Source of the DNA: Certhia americana
Taxonomy: Eukaryota; Chordata; Aves; Passeriformes; Certhiidae
Direction: 5' to 3'
Assembly: GCA_018697195.1 (NCBI GenBank)
Contig: CM031858.1
Location: 93,481,568 to 93,545,567 of the forward strand
DNA: 64,000 nucleotides
Shown: positions 24,401-37,700 of the stretch, piece by piece
How the letters are laid out: each line of letters starts with the position of its first letter
How positions within the stretch are numbered: position 1 is the first letter of the stretch
Made by a program: the position numbers and the translations under genes
Notes under the pieces: generated by a model
Databases searched by the model: none
What the model saw: the letters and a program-made list of their open reading frames with translations, nothing else
What the model was told of the DNA's origin: nothing

Positions 24401-25184
24401 TTGTGATATATGGAATTGGTTTATAGAAAAAAACCCCTACATATGAGTCACTGGTGTTAGGGAGAGAAGGCAAGAATATTGTTTGTATTCAAAATGGAAA
24501 TAATCTATAAGCTAATAGATGAATCTGGATTTAAACTACACTTAAATTACAATTTTTAAAAAATGCTGTTTATCCTACTCATTCTTGGTAATGTAATAAT
24601 TTTAAATTATGCTTTTGTTTTGGAAAGAGAGAAGGAGATTGTTCTCCTGCAGAGGAGTAGACTTCATGCAGTATGGGATAGCTGTACTTCTTATCTCAGG
24701 GAAATGTTCTTTGGAAACACAGTGTTGTGTACCAGAAGGCATGTGCCCCTTGAAGTGCTGTGATACTTGCATGGGCAAAAAACCTTTCCTTAGAGGGGTC
24801 CTTTCAGGACCAGTGGAGATTGATAGATTTCAAAACCATCCAAGGCATAGCTCTTTGTCTCATCAGACCTTTGACGTGTGGAAAGAAGAATGTGCAAGTA
24901 TGACTAATATTCACCCATGGCTGTGAAAAACCTCTTCCCACAGAGCTTTTGTTAATTCTGTACCTGTGCAATGCTTAGACTCCATCCTTCAGTGACTGGA
25001 AAATCATAATGGGATTCAAGGTACATTTTGAATAATGGTTAAAGTACTGAGAATTTCACATCAATAAGTCTTTCAAAAACAACCTCGAGAACATTTACAT
25101 GGTTTGTTTTGTTTTTCTTAGTGTCATCCCTTGACCATTCATTTTTCTGCTTTTCAGAAAAGAGAACTTTTCTGTCATTATTGG

Positions 25185-25340
25185 TTACAACCAGGGAACT
25201 TGAGAGCTTAGTGAGTCTCTAGCAAACCTCTGACAGGGCAGCTGGTGATGAAAGTGTAGTCGATAGCTTTGTATAACATGTAATAATACACAGGTGCCAA
25301 TATTAAGATTTCCAAGGAAATAGGTGATGACTGCAATTAC
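25185..25340 (-). CDS. Possible terminal exon, unknown protein
   Basis: Read on the minus strand, a strong splice acceptor (a T-rich tract ending TTTTCCTCAG) at 25,341 is followed in phase 0 by an open frame of 51 codons and a stop. The first 23 residues are hydrophobic (VIAVITYFLGNLNIGTCVLL is the start) and could form one membrane helix. The rest is polar, with several His and Arg. The other two frames stop almost at once. I recognise no family, see no other exon on this strand, and find no nearby minus-strand AATAAA. It may be chance or part of a non-coding transcript. Confidence 0.15.
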   Translation of the reverse strand, partial: VIAVITYFLGNLNIGTCVLLHVIQSYRLHFHHQLPCQRFARDSLSSQVPWL

Positions 25341-25564
25341 CTGAGGAAAACAAGACAAAAACTTTGGTAACTTAAACCAATAGCAATAGTTACTTTGTTT
25401 GTCATGTTTTACCACTTCCTTTAGAGGACTATTCTCTGCCTTATTATTATATGCTTAACGCATAAACAAACCCTCCTTCATTTCATCCGTCTGGATGCAA
25501 AAAAAACGTAGCCTTTCTCAGCTGAATTATCAGCAAATCTGGTAATTCTCATGCACGCAGAGAA

Positions 25565-25705
25565 CAGAATCACAGAATTTCCTGATCTGGAAGGGACCCA
25601 CAAGGATCATCCAGTCCAATTCCTGCCCTGCCCAGACATCCCAACAATCCCACCATGTGTCAGAGGGTGTTGCCCAAACACTCCTGGAGCTCTTGCAGAG
25701 AAGTG
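25565..25705 (-). mobile_element. CR1 LINE 3' tail, minus strand
   Basis: On the plus strand it begins 'cagaatcacagaatttcctg' and continues 'atctggaagggacccacaag', 'gatcatccagtccaattcct' and 'caccatgtgtcagagggtgt'. This is the reverse complement of the CR1 tail type seen at 19.05-19.72 kb. Only about 140 bases of the 3' end remain, as is common for CR1 because reverse transcription often stops early. Confidence 0.85.
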
Positions 25706-28556
25706 GTCTCATACTCACCATCAGTTAAGAGGGGTTGTGCAGGGGCAATGGCTCTTATTGGGATGGCCCTACTGCTCCTCACACTCATACAACACGAGCT
25801 TACTTATGTCCTGTGAAGCCTTGTCAAGGATGCCATGACCTTAGGAGATGACTGCTGAATGAAAGGAAGGTGTTTAGTCACCAACCTTCTCCCAGCGTTT
25901 GTGGGACTTAGGATGAGTTTCACCTGGGCATAAAACAACACTTGCCAAAGACTAGAGGCACTGTCCAACAGCCAAATGTTTCCCTTTTTCCTTGCATTAA
26001 AACTGCTGTGTTCATAAAGTAAGGACTTTGCTGTTCTGCTGGACATTCATAAAACCCACAAGCCCTAGATTTCCAGAGCAGGCTGCGTTACCTAATGCCT
26101 AGTGCTAAATAGCTTTGGTAAAATAAAATCCATACATAAATCCAAAGGAATTTAATCCCTGAATGGGCCTGGGGCCAGTGCCATTAAAATCCCTCTTAGA
26201 CTATACCTAGGGGTGGAGTGTGAACCTGCACTACATGGGGGAGGTGGGAACTGTCCCCACAGCATCTTCTCCCAGGCGGAGGGCACAGCACAACTTCCAG
26301 ATCTGAGCATAACATCCTCAGCTCCTGCTCTGAAGACAAAGGGAATGGATCAATCCGGACATTTTGTATTGCCATATTACTGCTGCTGCTCTTCTCCCTG
26401 AGAACTGTATGATCCGAATCAAGTCCCAAAACTTAGATGGATAAAATTAGTCAAGATAAATCCCTCTTGCAGTGATCCTCTAAAGAGGGTTTCAATGTTT
26501 TTTACAAAATAGGTAAGGAACTACCTGAAAATAATAATAATGAGCTGTTTCAAAGCTGGTCATTTAAACAGAGTGGTTACAATGTCTACATCACAGGCAC
26601 CAGCGACCCTATGCCAAATATAATGTCTACTTTTGTTAAGCCTTTTAGCTCTGTTAATCCTTTTGATCAGAGTAAGGAGTGATATACTGGAAAACTAACT
26701 TGGAAAGCAAACAGAAAATGATGAGAAGGAACAGGCTATGCCTGTGCAGAGTGAAGAAAATCAGGGCAGGAGAAATACACAGGACCCCTAAGAGCTTAAA
26801 AGAATTAGTACGGTCACCAGGCATGGAATGGTCACTGCACTGAGCAGCTGGTTTGAGAAGTCCAGATAAAAGTATGTAACTTATATTTTAAAATATGAAA
26901 AAGAACAAAATTTATCCCTTGTCACATGAAAACTTAAACCCAAACAGGATAAATATATCACTGGTGTAGGGGCCATGGCATGGTGTTTATGATGAAATGG
27001 TTTTTAATACCTTGGGGATTATGATCCTGTGCCATAGGTAGAAGTTGCATTTCTCAAAGCTTCTGAGTGCTGGTGGCAGCTTTCCAAGAAAGACATTGGA
27101 TCCTGAAGTCCTCTCTGGAAGTCACCTTCGAAAACCAGCATGGGCTGCAGTCACCTGCAGCTGAACTCTTGCCCCTCTGCAGGAGCTGGGTGTTCCTCTT
27201 GAGGAGAATCCGAGTTACAGAGGAATTTGTAAAGCATTGTATTAAATAGTGGAAAGCAGCTACTTTGTAAGTGATGGACAGCTGTAGGGAATATCAATAT
27301 GCATCACACAAATTCTGGGAGGAATACAGACCTCAAGTGACTTACTATGATCATGCTATTAAAATTGAAAAATACTTTTCACTTTACTTAGATTTGCCAA
27401 ATTTTCTGAAGTAAGCTCTTCACTTCTAATTTTCATACCTGTTTTTGTACAAGCAAAATTCACCAAACAAAAGGCACTTTCATGTTTGTGACAAGCGAAC
27501 CTCTCCACTTCCAAAAATGTTACACTGCTTGCTCTGATGCTGAAATCAAATTGCTGGGGTAAATTCTCTGCATGCAAACTAGCATATTCAAAAACAATGC
27601 AGAAATGAAGCTCAAATTTCCAGTTTTGTTTTTAACATACAGATTTTAGAATACCAGGACAAAACTGAAAGAAAAAGATGAACATATCCCAATTATCAAG
27701 CAAAAAGTCTGCAATAAAATAATAACAATAAACTTGTCTCCAAGTTTGCAGTAGAAGTATCTGTTATGTACTTTTCATAAGATGAATAGTTATGTAATGC
27801 TTTCTCACAACCATGCTTCAGTGAAACTATGCCCTTTTATTTAATATAAAATGTGAGATAAAATTTGAACCCTTATATTAAAATAGCTTCTGTTGCATTC
27901 ACCAAATCTCAACAGAGCAGCAGATAGACCCTCAGTTAGGGAGGAGAGCTCTGCAGTGAAGGAGTGTCTCCCTTTCCCACTCCTGATCATCCACAGGGTG
28001 CAAGAAGACTGGCCTTTCCCAGCAGCGGAAAACACAGACAGGGACCTCAGAGTCTCACCAGGTCAGAGGAATGATCTTGTGGAAAATATGGAAAATAAAG
28101 TAACTCCCACAACCAGCTTTACCCTACTTACCCTTTCTATTTAAAACTTGTATTGAAGAGAGTTCAGTATCTGAGAAGGTTTAGTTTTGGGGAAGGGATG
28201 GGCTGATGCATAATTGAATCATTTCTGGTTTGAAGCGGCAGTACAAAGCCAGGCTTTCGCACCGTGTTTCTAAAATCTAACCCAAAAGTGTCAAATCACC
28301 TTGAAGCAGAAAAAAAGAAACTTCTAAGAAGAATGTAGAACAGCGAAATTCAGTTTGCTTATAATTGCTTGTATTTTCTTTGCTTTTCTAGTGAAAGACT
28401 GCCAGATAAATCTAGTGAAATTTAAAACTTAACTAATTAATTTTTTACCTGCACATGCATGTGGGGGCGTTTTAATATACTCAGATGCTCTTTAGAACTA
28501 TTGAAGCATTGCATGAAGTTTTTCAGCTGGAATTGTGGAACTACCACATTATATTA
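25706..28556. other. Unique sequence, no gene seen
   Basis: No exon, RNA gene or repeat family recognised. Open frames are short and overlap on both strands. Confidence 0.5.
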
Positions 28557-28743
28557 TAGAATCATAGAATGTCCTGAGTTGGAAGGGACCCATAAGGATA
28601 ATTGAGTCCAACTCCTGACAGGACTGCCCCAAGGGTCACACCATGTGACTGAGAGCATTGTCTAAATCCTTCTTTAACTCTTGTCAGGCTGGTGCTGTGA
28701 CCACTTCCTGAGGAGCCTGTTCCAGTGCCTGACCACCCTCTGG
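28557..28743 (-). mobile_element. CR1 LINE 3' tail, minus strand
   Basis: On the plus strand it reads 'agaatcatagaatgtcctga', 'gttggaagggacccataagg', 'cacaccatgtgactgagagc', 'tgctgtgaccacttcctgag' and 'gagcctgttccagtgcctga'. This is the reverse complement of the same tail type as the copy at 19.05-19.72 kb. It ends abruptly at 'ccaccctctgg', where a second CR1 tail begins. Confidence 0.9.
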
Positions 28744-28798
28744 TTCAATCACAAACGGTTTGGGTTGGAAGGGACCTAGTTTCAACCCCACTGCCATC
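28744..28798 (-). mobile_element. Second, short CR1 tail abutting the first
   Basis: On the plus strand 'acggtttgggttggaaggga' then 'ttcaaccccactgccat' is the reverse complement of the 'ttccaacccaaaccatt' tail type seen at 4.56-5.08 kb. It is a different CR1 subfamily from its immediate neighbour, so two separate insertions meet here. The 'ttcaatcaca' at the junction is the worn end repeat. Confidence 0.7.
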
Positions 28799-31700
28799 TT
28801 CTTGATGCTATTAGCTGATGATATCTCTGTAATGAGAACTGTCATGAGGCAAGCCCACAGCTCTTGAGTGAACTATTTATTGCTCATTAACACTGTGCTT
28901 GTGGTAGTAAGCTTGATTAAGCTATTTCCGATTGCCCTTTGTACAATCTCATGAGCCAGTGTGACTGCTAACAGGGACTGACTTGGGAGCTTGACTCAGG
29001 CTCATACTTTCATGGTGCTTCCTATGCACCTGTACTGGGAAAAAAAGTTACATTATTGCAACCCCAAGAAGATGGTTATCTGCTGAATATTGTAGTGTCA
29101 TGGTCCCCAACAGCAAGGACCTAAAGGTGTATCACAGAAAAATCCCATTTCTGTGCAATATGCAGGCGGGATGCAGAGCTCTTTGACATGCAGCTGGAAA
29201 GCTGTAAATTGTCAGGGGATAAAGGATAAGGAGAAATGCATCACAGTATTTTGCCAGCTAGTGGACCCTCCCTACACCAACAGACACAGAGAAAGGCAGC
29301 AAATGTGCAGAGAGGAATTTCCAAAGGAGATGCTTGGTTCACAGTCCAGGATAATCCTGAAAGCCTGCCATGCCTGTCCTTCCCTCCTAGCTGATGGCCC
29401 AGCTGGTAGAAGGGAAGGATGGACTTCTCTTGGAGCTGCCACTCCTCACTCCAAACTGAAATGCTTTCTTCTTAGGTCATTTGCTTGGAAACTTTTTAGG
29501 TGCATATGAGGTGATACCTTCCCCTTCTTTCCCATGCATTTTCTGTGGGACAGGGAAGAGGACAGGGAACATCAGTACTGACACTTGCTCAAGCAGCTCA
29601 TAGCTTGGGCAGATGTTGCTTGGTTACACTCCAAATAATTTTCATAGTTTGCATTACAGTCACAAGGGCAAGAAATTTTGAATACATATATAAATCAGAG
29701 CTGAGATTGCAGGGAACATGTTAGTAGATTTTGAAACAAACACATGCATATAAAACTGAGTCACTGCCAGCCTGACTAAGCCCCAACCATGACATCTGAA
29801 GAAACACTTCTAACTTGTTTAGTGAAATTTTCCACAGTTGCAGGTCCTGATGGCACAGGTTGGGTCTGACAATAAAGCTGAGCTGGTCAAAGCCAGCCAC
29901 CACTTGAAGCTGTGAAGAGAAATCACATTAGCAAGTTTAGGCCCTCAAGAGATGTCAAAAAACCCAAATCCCTTGCCGAATATCTGCGGAAAATACTTCA
30001 TACCTTTGATGAGCATGAGTTTGCATGCTTTTCCTTTGCTAATTTAGACAGGTCCTACCAAGCATATGATGTGTATTTAACACCAGATTGGGTTGTCAGG
30101 AAGGACAAAGGTTGCTTTCTCTCTCAGTTTGGGGACTGGGAAGTGTCCTGCTTGCCTGGCTGAGCCCACAACTGCTCAGCTGTCTGTGCAGACATCTGTG
30201 TGGGAAATCCATGTCACCCCCACAGCCCAGGCTCAGGACAGGGGTGCAGGGAAGCTTCCAAAAAGCCCTAAGTTCATCAAGAAGAGGTTTACTTTGGGGC
30301 AGGAAATAGCAGTTATCTTTCTCCCATCAGAGCCACTACCTGCCTCCTCTGTCATCAGCTCATCAATATTTCACAAGAGTACTCTGGAAGTACAATTAAA
30401 TGGTTATTTCTATAAACCGTGGTTATTTTTACTCATGAACTATGTTCGAACATTATCCAGCCAAAGGAAGGGCAGGAAAAACACTTTCCTTTGCAGCTGG
30501 TCTGCATGGTTTCTGAAGGTTGGCAGGAGCTGGAGTGGGAGTTTGCCAGAGTCAAGTCTGAAGGATCAAACACTTAGAAATAGCCCCTCTCATTTTGGTA
30601 TTACAACTTATAATTGTGTGTCTTCAGTGCAGATATCACCTGTCCCCAAACTCCAGATGAGTGGCAGAAATACCAGCCCACATTATTCATATTTTTTACA
30701 TTGATTGGCAAAATAAGGGCAGCTTCAGTTTAAGTAAGTGTTGGTAAGATACCTGCCCTTGGTCTGGTTTGCAAACCCTGCAATAAATCATGATTATACA
30801 GGAAACTAACCTGATGACCTCAATTTTTTTATGACCTCAAAGAAATGTACCACAGTGTTTTTTGCTACCCTTTCTAATAGTCATTATCACCAGGTTTGTT
30901 ACACCTCATCATTAACTAAGAAGAACACAGTCACATATTATTTGTGAGTCAGATCAGTCATTTGAGATCAGTCATTAGTACTGACATTAAAGTTTTCACT
31001 ATTTTAAAGATGCATTTAAAAACAAAAGCTTTGGTCCTTGTGGCATCTTAAACCTGTTGCAGTCAATTTGATATATTAAAATTATGGGAATTTGGGTGCT
31101 ATTGTTATATTGCCATTTGTATTTAAATTTTTTCCATTCAAGTACCCGTCAACAGAGGCTCTAAAAAGGTCAGAGGGAGGTCTGGTAGACTAAAATCAAT
31201 CATTTCCATGGTGCTACCCTGCTGAATTAATCAATTAGGAGTGTTTTCAAGGATCTTTTGTGCTACTTTGAACACTTGTGTATTGCTAGACTATATATTC
31301 AAAGAGTCATGCTGCATGAATTAGCTTTTGTGGAGGATATGCCTTTCTTCTTAAAAAAAAGACTATTTAGTTGGTTGCAGGAAATAAGTCTTGTTCAGTG
31401 AGTGCTTCCCTGGGTAAATGGTCAAAGATGTATCTATGTGAAGGCACTAGGCAAAGAAATTCATACCAACAGAATTATACATTATACTTTATACGCAATA
31501 CATATAAATATAAGATTGTGTATGTATTTTAACATACAAAGAGGATTTTAAAAACTATAGAAAGTGAGGAATGTGAGATCACTCAAAGATGATTATTTGG
31601 CTAATTGTGTTTTGACTCTGAGATAGGGGATTGTTGTGATCTCTCTCTCCATCTTTATATGACATGGTGGCCTTCACTATATATCAAAAGCTATGCAGTT

Positions 31701-34700
31701 CTTCTCTCTCATACACACGTTAAATTAAGCCCTGCAAAAATTATTAGTAGAGTATTATCTGTTCTGGAACTATGGCTGAAGATCATAATCTTGTTTATCT
31801 GGCACAGAGAAACATGGGCATTACCTTTGTACTATGACACAATTATTTTGGTATTGCCTTAATTAGCAACCATAATTGCTAATTAAGATGAAAACAAGGT
31901 ACTTTGTGTCTCAGGTATTTTCATTAAATATAATTTACTTTAGAAAAAACAAACAGTGGCAAAACCAGATTTCAAGGCTCTTCTGTTTTTTCCAGGATGG
32001 GCTTGGTGTGTGTGTGTGTATGACAATGACATGAGCAAGGTGGCTGTGCTCTGTGTGCACTAGGGGCTGTCAGGGTGCTCTGGTGGGCACACCTGTGGGA
32101 GTGGGGGATCTGGGGATGCTGTACCTCCCCCTAGAGAGGAATGGGGAAGCTGCCCTTCCGCACAGCTCTGGAGAATCCCCATCCTGAAATTGCTCTCTAC
32201 TCTGATTTTTCATTTATTTTGCAAGTTTTGCTCTTCCTGTTGCTGAAAAGCAGAAGCTTAAAACCTTCTTGCTGTGGTGGCAGATGGGATTTGGGGGCAT
32301 TTATTCCTTCAGGGCAAAAATGTGTGTCCAACTTATGATTTCATTTGTGTGGAAACATTACAGTGTGGCTGGGGCAGAGATGCTGAGTTATTTATGCCAG
32401 ACCTCCCTAATCAAGCTCTCCATAGAAAGTGCCAAAAATGAGGCCATTTATTTGTCTCAGTTACTTCATGAGAATTGTTCGGTCACATAGAAACAGTATG
32501 TCTGAAGAGAAATATGCAGGTTGGTATTGCAAATGTCCAATTGGAAGCAGGATAAAGATCAATAAACACAAAGAAGTTGCACGCGCGATAAATCTGTATG
32601 TGCTGCTAAATCCACTTGAATTACTAACACAATATACAGCAAGTCTGGTGGTCATGGCTCTTTGGTGGCACATTTTTGCTACAGCAAACAATTTGAAGGA
32701 TTGAGTGGTCCATGCTCTCTGCCTTGTGAGATAAACCTGCCACCTTCTCCTTCCAGTCCTTGAGAGCCCTACCAGAGACCATGACTTCTTATTTTCCCTA
32801 CTGGTGGACTTGAAATAGGTTCATCAAAAATGCAGCACAAAATCCTAAAGGCTCCCAAAGGAATGTTTCCCCCTTTGAGGGGGAAGAGAAAAAGGCACTT
32901 TAGGGGCTGGGGCTTTCAGTGCAAAACATCTGGTGCTCAGCTACCACCAGGTTATGTAGAATTAGGTATAATTTGTCCAGCTTTTATGTCCTTGAATGTG
33001 AAAGAACCCAAAACAAACAAACCACTGAAGCTGAGGGAGAGTGATGTAATTCTCCCATCCTTGGTTTGGATGGGGCCATAAAGGGACAAAGGACTAAAAT
33101 ACCCTGCTCTGTCTGCTAAAGGTTAAACTTGCTGTGACCTCCTTAGTAACAATCCCAGTTGACCACTTCACAGGAGCCTGTGTTTCAAGCCCACTGACAG
33201 GGGATCCAAATCTTCTCTCAGAGGAAGGCAAACCCTGCTAGTTCTGTCTGCAGTCTATGCATTTATTGCCAAGGTTTCTGCACTCTGTTGGGTGTATCTC
33301 CTGTGTAGCTACATGAAACAAGAAATTGAAAGGTAACTATCCTTCTCAAATCTTACATAGACTCTTCTTTCAGCCGTAGGTCTCAAGAGGGATCACTGAA
33401 GTTTGGCTCCTACAGAGACCACTTTCATTACAGGCTCTCCCCCACTGGGCTCAAATCTCATGCCCACCTCCTCACAGATGATGTGACCTCCTGTGCACTA
33501 ATTCAGAGGGACAAGTTTGTCTCTGTGAGACTCTTCCCAAGCCATTGCACAGGGTCTAGAGAAACATATTTGGGGAATACAAGATGACAAGCCATCAGCA
33601 GCCTTACAAAAATGAGCCTTGAAGCTGCTGTGCCTGGGTGGACCAATTCCAGCTCCGTTTCCTGATTCTGCAGAGAAAAAAATTCTTGCCATGTTTCCAA
33701 TGCCTTCCTATATGCTTGCTAAAAGAAAGGCCACTGAAGATCGTCACAATGGGATTTGCTCATAGTAGTTGTACAACATGACTCTAATATCATAATGTGA
33801 CTATTTTTGTCCCTAAGCATTTCATAGCTTAATTTAGATGGAAAAATTAGCACAATTATCAACTGAAGCCATAAAAGCCATGCTGGGATGTTGCAGTACA
33901 TCAAATTAAAGTGCAAAATAGGCTAAATAAATATAGTTTTGTTCAGATAATGTGTCAGCCTATAAGCAAGGCATTTATCATGTGAGATGTTTTTCTAAGA
34001 GCTGTGATTTTTATAAGAGCACAGCTCCCCAACAGAGCAGAAGCATGGCTACTGTTGATAGCTGTAGCATGCATGCTCTGTGCTGGCCCTGTACCTATGC
34101 ACGCAGCAAGGCAGCTACCCACTGCCCAGGGACTGCTCGTGTCCTAGAAATACCCATTTTCAGAAAGCAGAAAAGGATGAAAAGCATGAGGGAAGCAAAA
34201 CAGAGTGGTCATCAGCACTGGGTACCAGGAAAGGGCCGCTGATCATCTGTTAGCACTGGCCTGATCCTTTACAGGGAAGAGCTTTACACACAAGTGGAAA
34301 GTAAATGCACTGGGGTATGCAGCCGGAGTTATTCACTCTAGTGCTCCTCCACATTTGTGCAATTTGTACCCCCTTATTACTGTGGTCAAGGTTTGGCATG
34401 ATCTGGAGGAAGCTGACTTTGGTCTCATTACCTTCAGTTTCTGATTTTATGCTCATTAGCCACAATAGTTTAATGCAAGTCCTGTCTTCTTCTGTTGTTA
34501 TTTTATCACCGATGTTTCTTTGTTAAAGATATAGAGAAGCTATAAATGGAGAATGTTGATAGAAATGAATTTGTTAGCTTGCTTGATTGAGCCTACGTAC
34601 CCGTGACACTCATTAACACTCAGCTATATTTCCTTTTGCAGGACAAGGCTTCTGGCACCATCCAGCATTGTCTGTAAGCACCTATAGCTATAGTCCAGAA

Positions 34701-37700
34701 GCACTCAAAGTATTTTGGACATGTTGCTAATTAAAGCCCAGAGCTACAAGACGATTTACGTGGGACCAGCATTCCTGATAATTGTAAATGTTGAATTACA
34801 AAGTAGCACAGCTTCTTTGTGCATGTGCAATGTGCACATGCTGGTGCATGTGTTAGAGGTCCAATAACCCACCCAGAAGACTCAGCTGCTCAGAGAAAAC
34901 TGTTCTGTAGCTTAGGTTTTCCTGATTGAGCTCCATCAGTGGGTTCTTTGTGGGAGTAGATGAGTGCTGGTGTCAACAGCAGGATGGACAGAACCACAAA
35001 AGGCCCAAATAAATGCCTTTATCCTGTGAAGGAGCCTCCTACTACTGACAGGGAACTGCACTGAAATTTCAGGCTGCTGCACTGAAAATGGTCTCGTGTC
35101 TGAAAGGTGCTGAGATATTTGGTAGCCTCTCTGGAAGTCAGTCTGAAACTTCGTGGGGGTGTACTTACTGTTGAAAATATTGGTGCCTGTAACCCTTGAG
35201 GAGCTTTGGCTAGTCTGAGTCTCAATGCTGCCAGGGCAAGGAGAAGGGCAGGTTCCACAGAAATTGCAGCACAGGTCAAACAGCCTGTGTTCTTTTTTGT
35301 GTGCGTTTGGTGTTTGGTTATTTTTTAGACTTTCCATCATGCACAAACACAGAGGGCAACACGAGAAAGTAGGTGAAATTCTGACTCACAACACTTTTTG
35401 ATATCTTTGCAATAGTGCATTTCACTCACTTTCTTTTTATGTGCCTAAACATGTTTGTTAACAACTCCTGTGATCTGAAAATATTCCTTTCCCTTTGTTC
35501 CCTCTGCCATTTCATCAGCATTGCAACAATTGTCATGAGGGATCCAGGACGGGTAAAATTAACTTTGAAGCCTCTTTTACTTTGAAGGACTTTTATAAAG
35601 ACATTGGTAACCTGTGTATTATCTAGTGACCTACTACAATTAGATCAGTTATGGCTAAAAGACAGTATTGAGGTTGAATTGAGTATTACTGAAAATAAGA
35701 CTGAATGGTTGGTTTAGATTGGAAGGCTTCCTGCTGGATATTTGTGAGTGGTTTTACTTGCTAACTGCTGATGTTCACTGTTTAGCTATAGGAATACTTA
35801 GAGAGGAGAACCTGGAAAAACCACGAATCCACAGTGTTGCTGAAATCTGTGGGAGGACCGGATACCAGATACCAAGTACTAACTTTGTCATTATGTCTAA
35901 TTATATAAACTGTGTAATGGAGGGGTCATGAATGTAACCCAGCTCTTCTTAATTTCAGCATCTTCCAAGTCCATTCTCTCACTGTGAGGTGGTTGCTCTG
36001 TCTGAAATAAGACTCCTCACAGGAGAGAAGGACATATTCTCACTCCCACATTAAAACTGCTCAGAGCTGACAATGATGCTAGTTAATAAGTTCAAAGTAT
36101 CAAATTAATAGTTGCAGTGAGACAAGATTGAAGGGGACCTTCTCTTTTCAGCCTACAGATATAATTGAAAATGCAAAACACATGATTTTGGGCACAGCAG
36201 CTCTTTTTTGGGTGAGAACCAGCAGACTTCAACCAAGTCATGTGTACTGGGAGTTGAGTAATACTGCAGAGTTTATCCTAATAATACTAATCCTTCAGAT
36301 ATCTCAAAAGAAGAGCATGCCTTCTTACCATGAAGTAATGGGGAATGCAAGACAGAAAAAGAGGGATTAAATCACTAGCCCCCATCATACAAAGAAGTAG
36401 GTAAATATCATGTTTAGGGATTAACTGGACATGGAAGTCATGGAAGAATTATTGTTTGCTATGAAATCAGTGTTTCAATTTCTTTTATTATTTTTTAATA
36501 ATAGTAGAACTATGACTTCTATTTCCCAGTCTAGTATTTGGAAATATTTTATGGACCTACCTTAGAGGTTTTATTATGTTTAAGGTATGTCATGACATGT
36601 ATTAAGAAAGGCTCTGGTGAAAAGAGAACCCAGACGCAAAGAGTGCTGATATTTCAGTGTGGGAAAGAATAGCACACCAGCTTCCTGCTGTGCCCTGGGC
36701 AGACACATGGCCTTTGGGACATTTTTCTATTTTAGGTGATGTGGTGGGCACTCATGATAGAGGAACTGATAGTGCTATTTTAACACCTCAGTTTCAAGAA
36801 AAAGTCAGCCCACAAAGCCAGAACAGTTTCTGCTGCAGCTGCATCTTCAGCCTCAGTCTCAAATGTCCTCAACCCCGAAACTATCACAAGTGATCATTCT
36901 AACTGAGTTCTCCTCTCTGCATGTCAATGTGTGAGAGCCTGGAGCCAGTGTAAGGTGTGTGCTGAGTTAATGAGATTGACCAGAAATGAGGAACATTGAG
37001 AATTTACATGAAAGGGGAGGAAAGCCTGTTAGGCTAGTTAGATCCCAAAGAAATCATTGCTGGCTGCAGAAGACTTGAAGATGAGTTTTTCTACTTGGCT
37101 ACAACTGGGATTTTGTAAACATGGATTTATGTTTCATGGGTTCAAAGAAGAAAATGGTGGTAAGGGAAGAAAAGCCTGCAAAAGCCTTCTCCAAGCATTG
37201 ACTTTTATCCCTATCTATCTTTAAGCAGTGGGATGATTTCCTTTTTCCCCACCTTTTTTTTTTTCTTTAAAGAGGGTGTTGCCAGGGGGTCTGCTATGAC
37301 AGCAGCATCCTGCAGTATGTTATTTGCTTCCTTCCTAATCAAAATATTATGGAGTTGTTATTGCATATCCCTGCTGTAATTTTGGAAATGTAATCCCCAG
37401 CATTTGGGGGATCACATTCCTCCCTGCCATGTAAACTTCCTAAGTAGATTCTCTGCCAAGTTTTCAAGTGTTCCAATTTCAAGTTATTTTGATCTTATCT
37501 CTGTTGTGTTTCCATAGTGCATTTTACCGTTAAAGATTCTTTATCACAGTCAGGAATTACATACAATTACACTCAGGATCTGTGAACACAGGCCTTGCAG
37601 TCCAGAGCTCTCTTGTTAAATGAAGACTGAGCAAAATGCTACCTGGACTGCTCCAGAAATTCAGTTTGAGGAGAGGCACACATTGTGTAGCTACAGTTTG

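Larger units (their letters stand above)
20531..25184. other. Unique sequence, no confident gene
   Basis: If the candidate first exon is real, this would be its first intron or beyond. I see no downstream exon with convincing acceptor, open frame and donor together. Local features are a poly(T) run at 20,827-20,851, a TA/CA-rich patch near 20,980-21,025, a hairpin at 21,372-21,418, an A run at 22,501-22,516 and a GGTCC-rich patch near 23,880-23,925. Short open frames on both strands have no known domain. Confidence 0.5.

Noticed and set aside
30093..30704. 203-codon plus-strand open frame
   Set aside because: No known motif or domain is visible, and the composition looks like translated non-coding DNA.
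34643..34674. A 32-base candidate microexon between a good acceptor ('ttccttttgcag') and a 'gtaagc' donor-like site
   Set aside because: Splice-like pairs this short are common by chance in 64 kb, and nothing else supports it.
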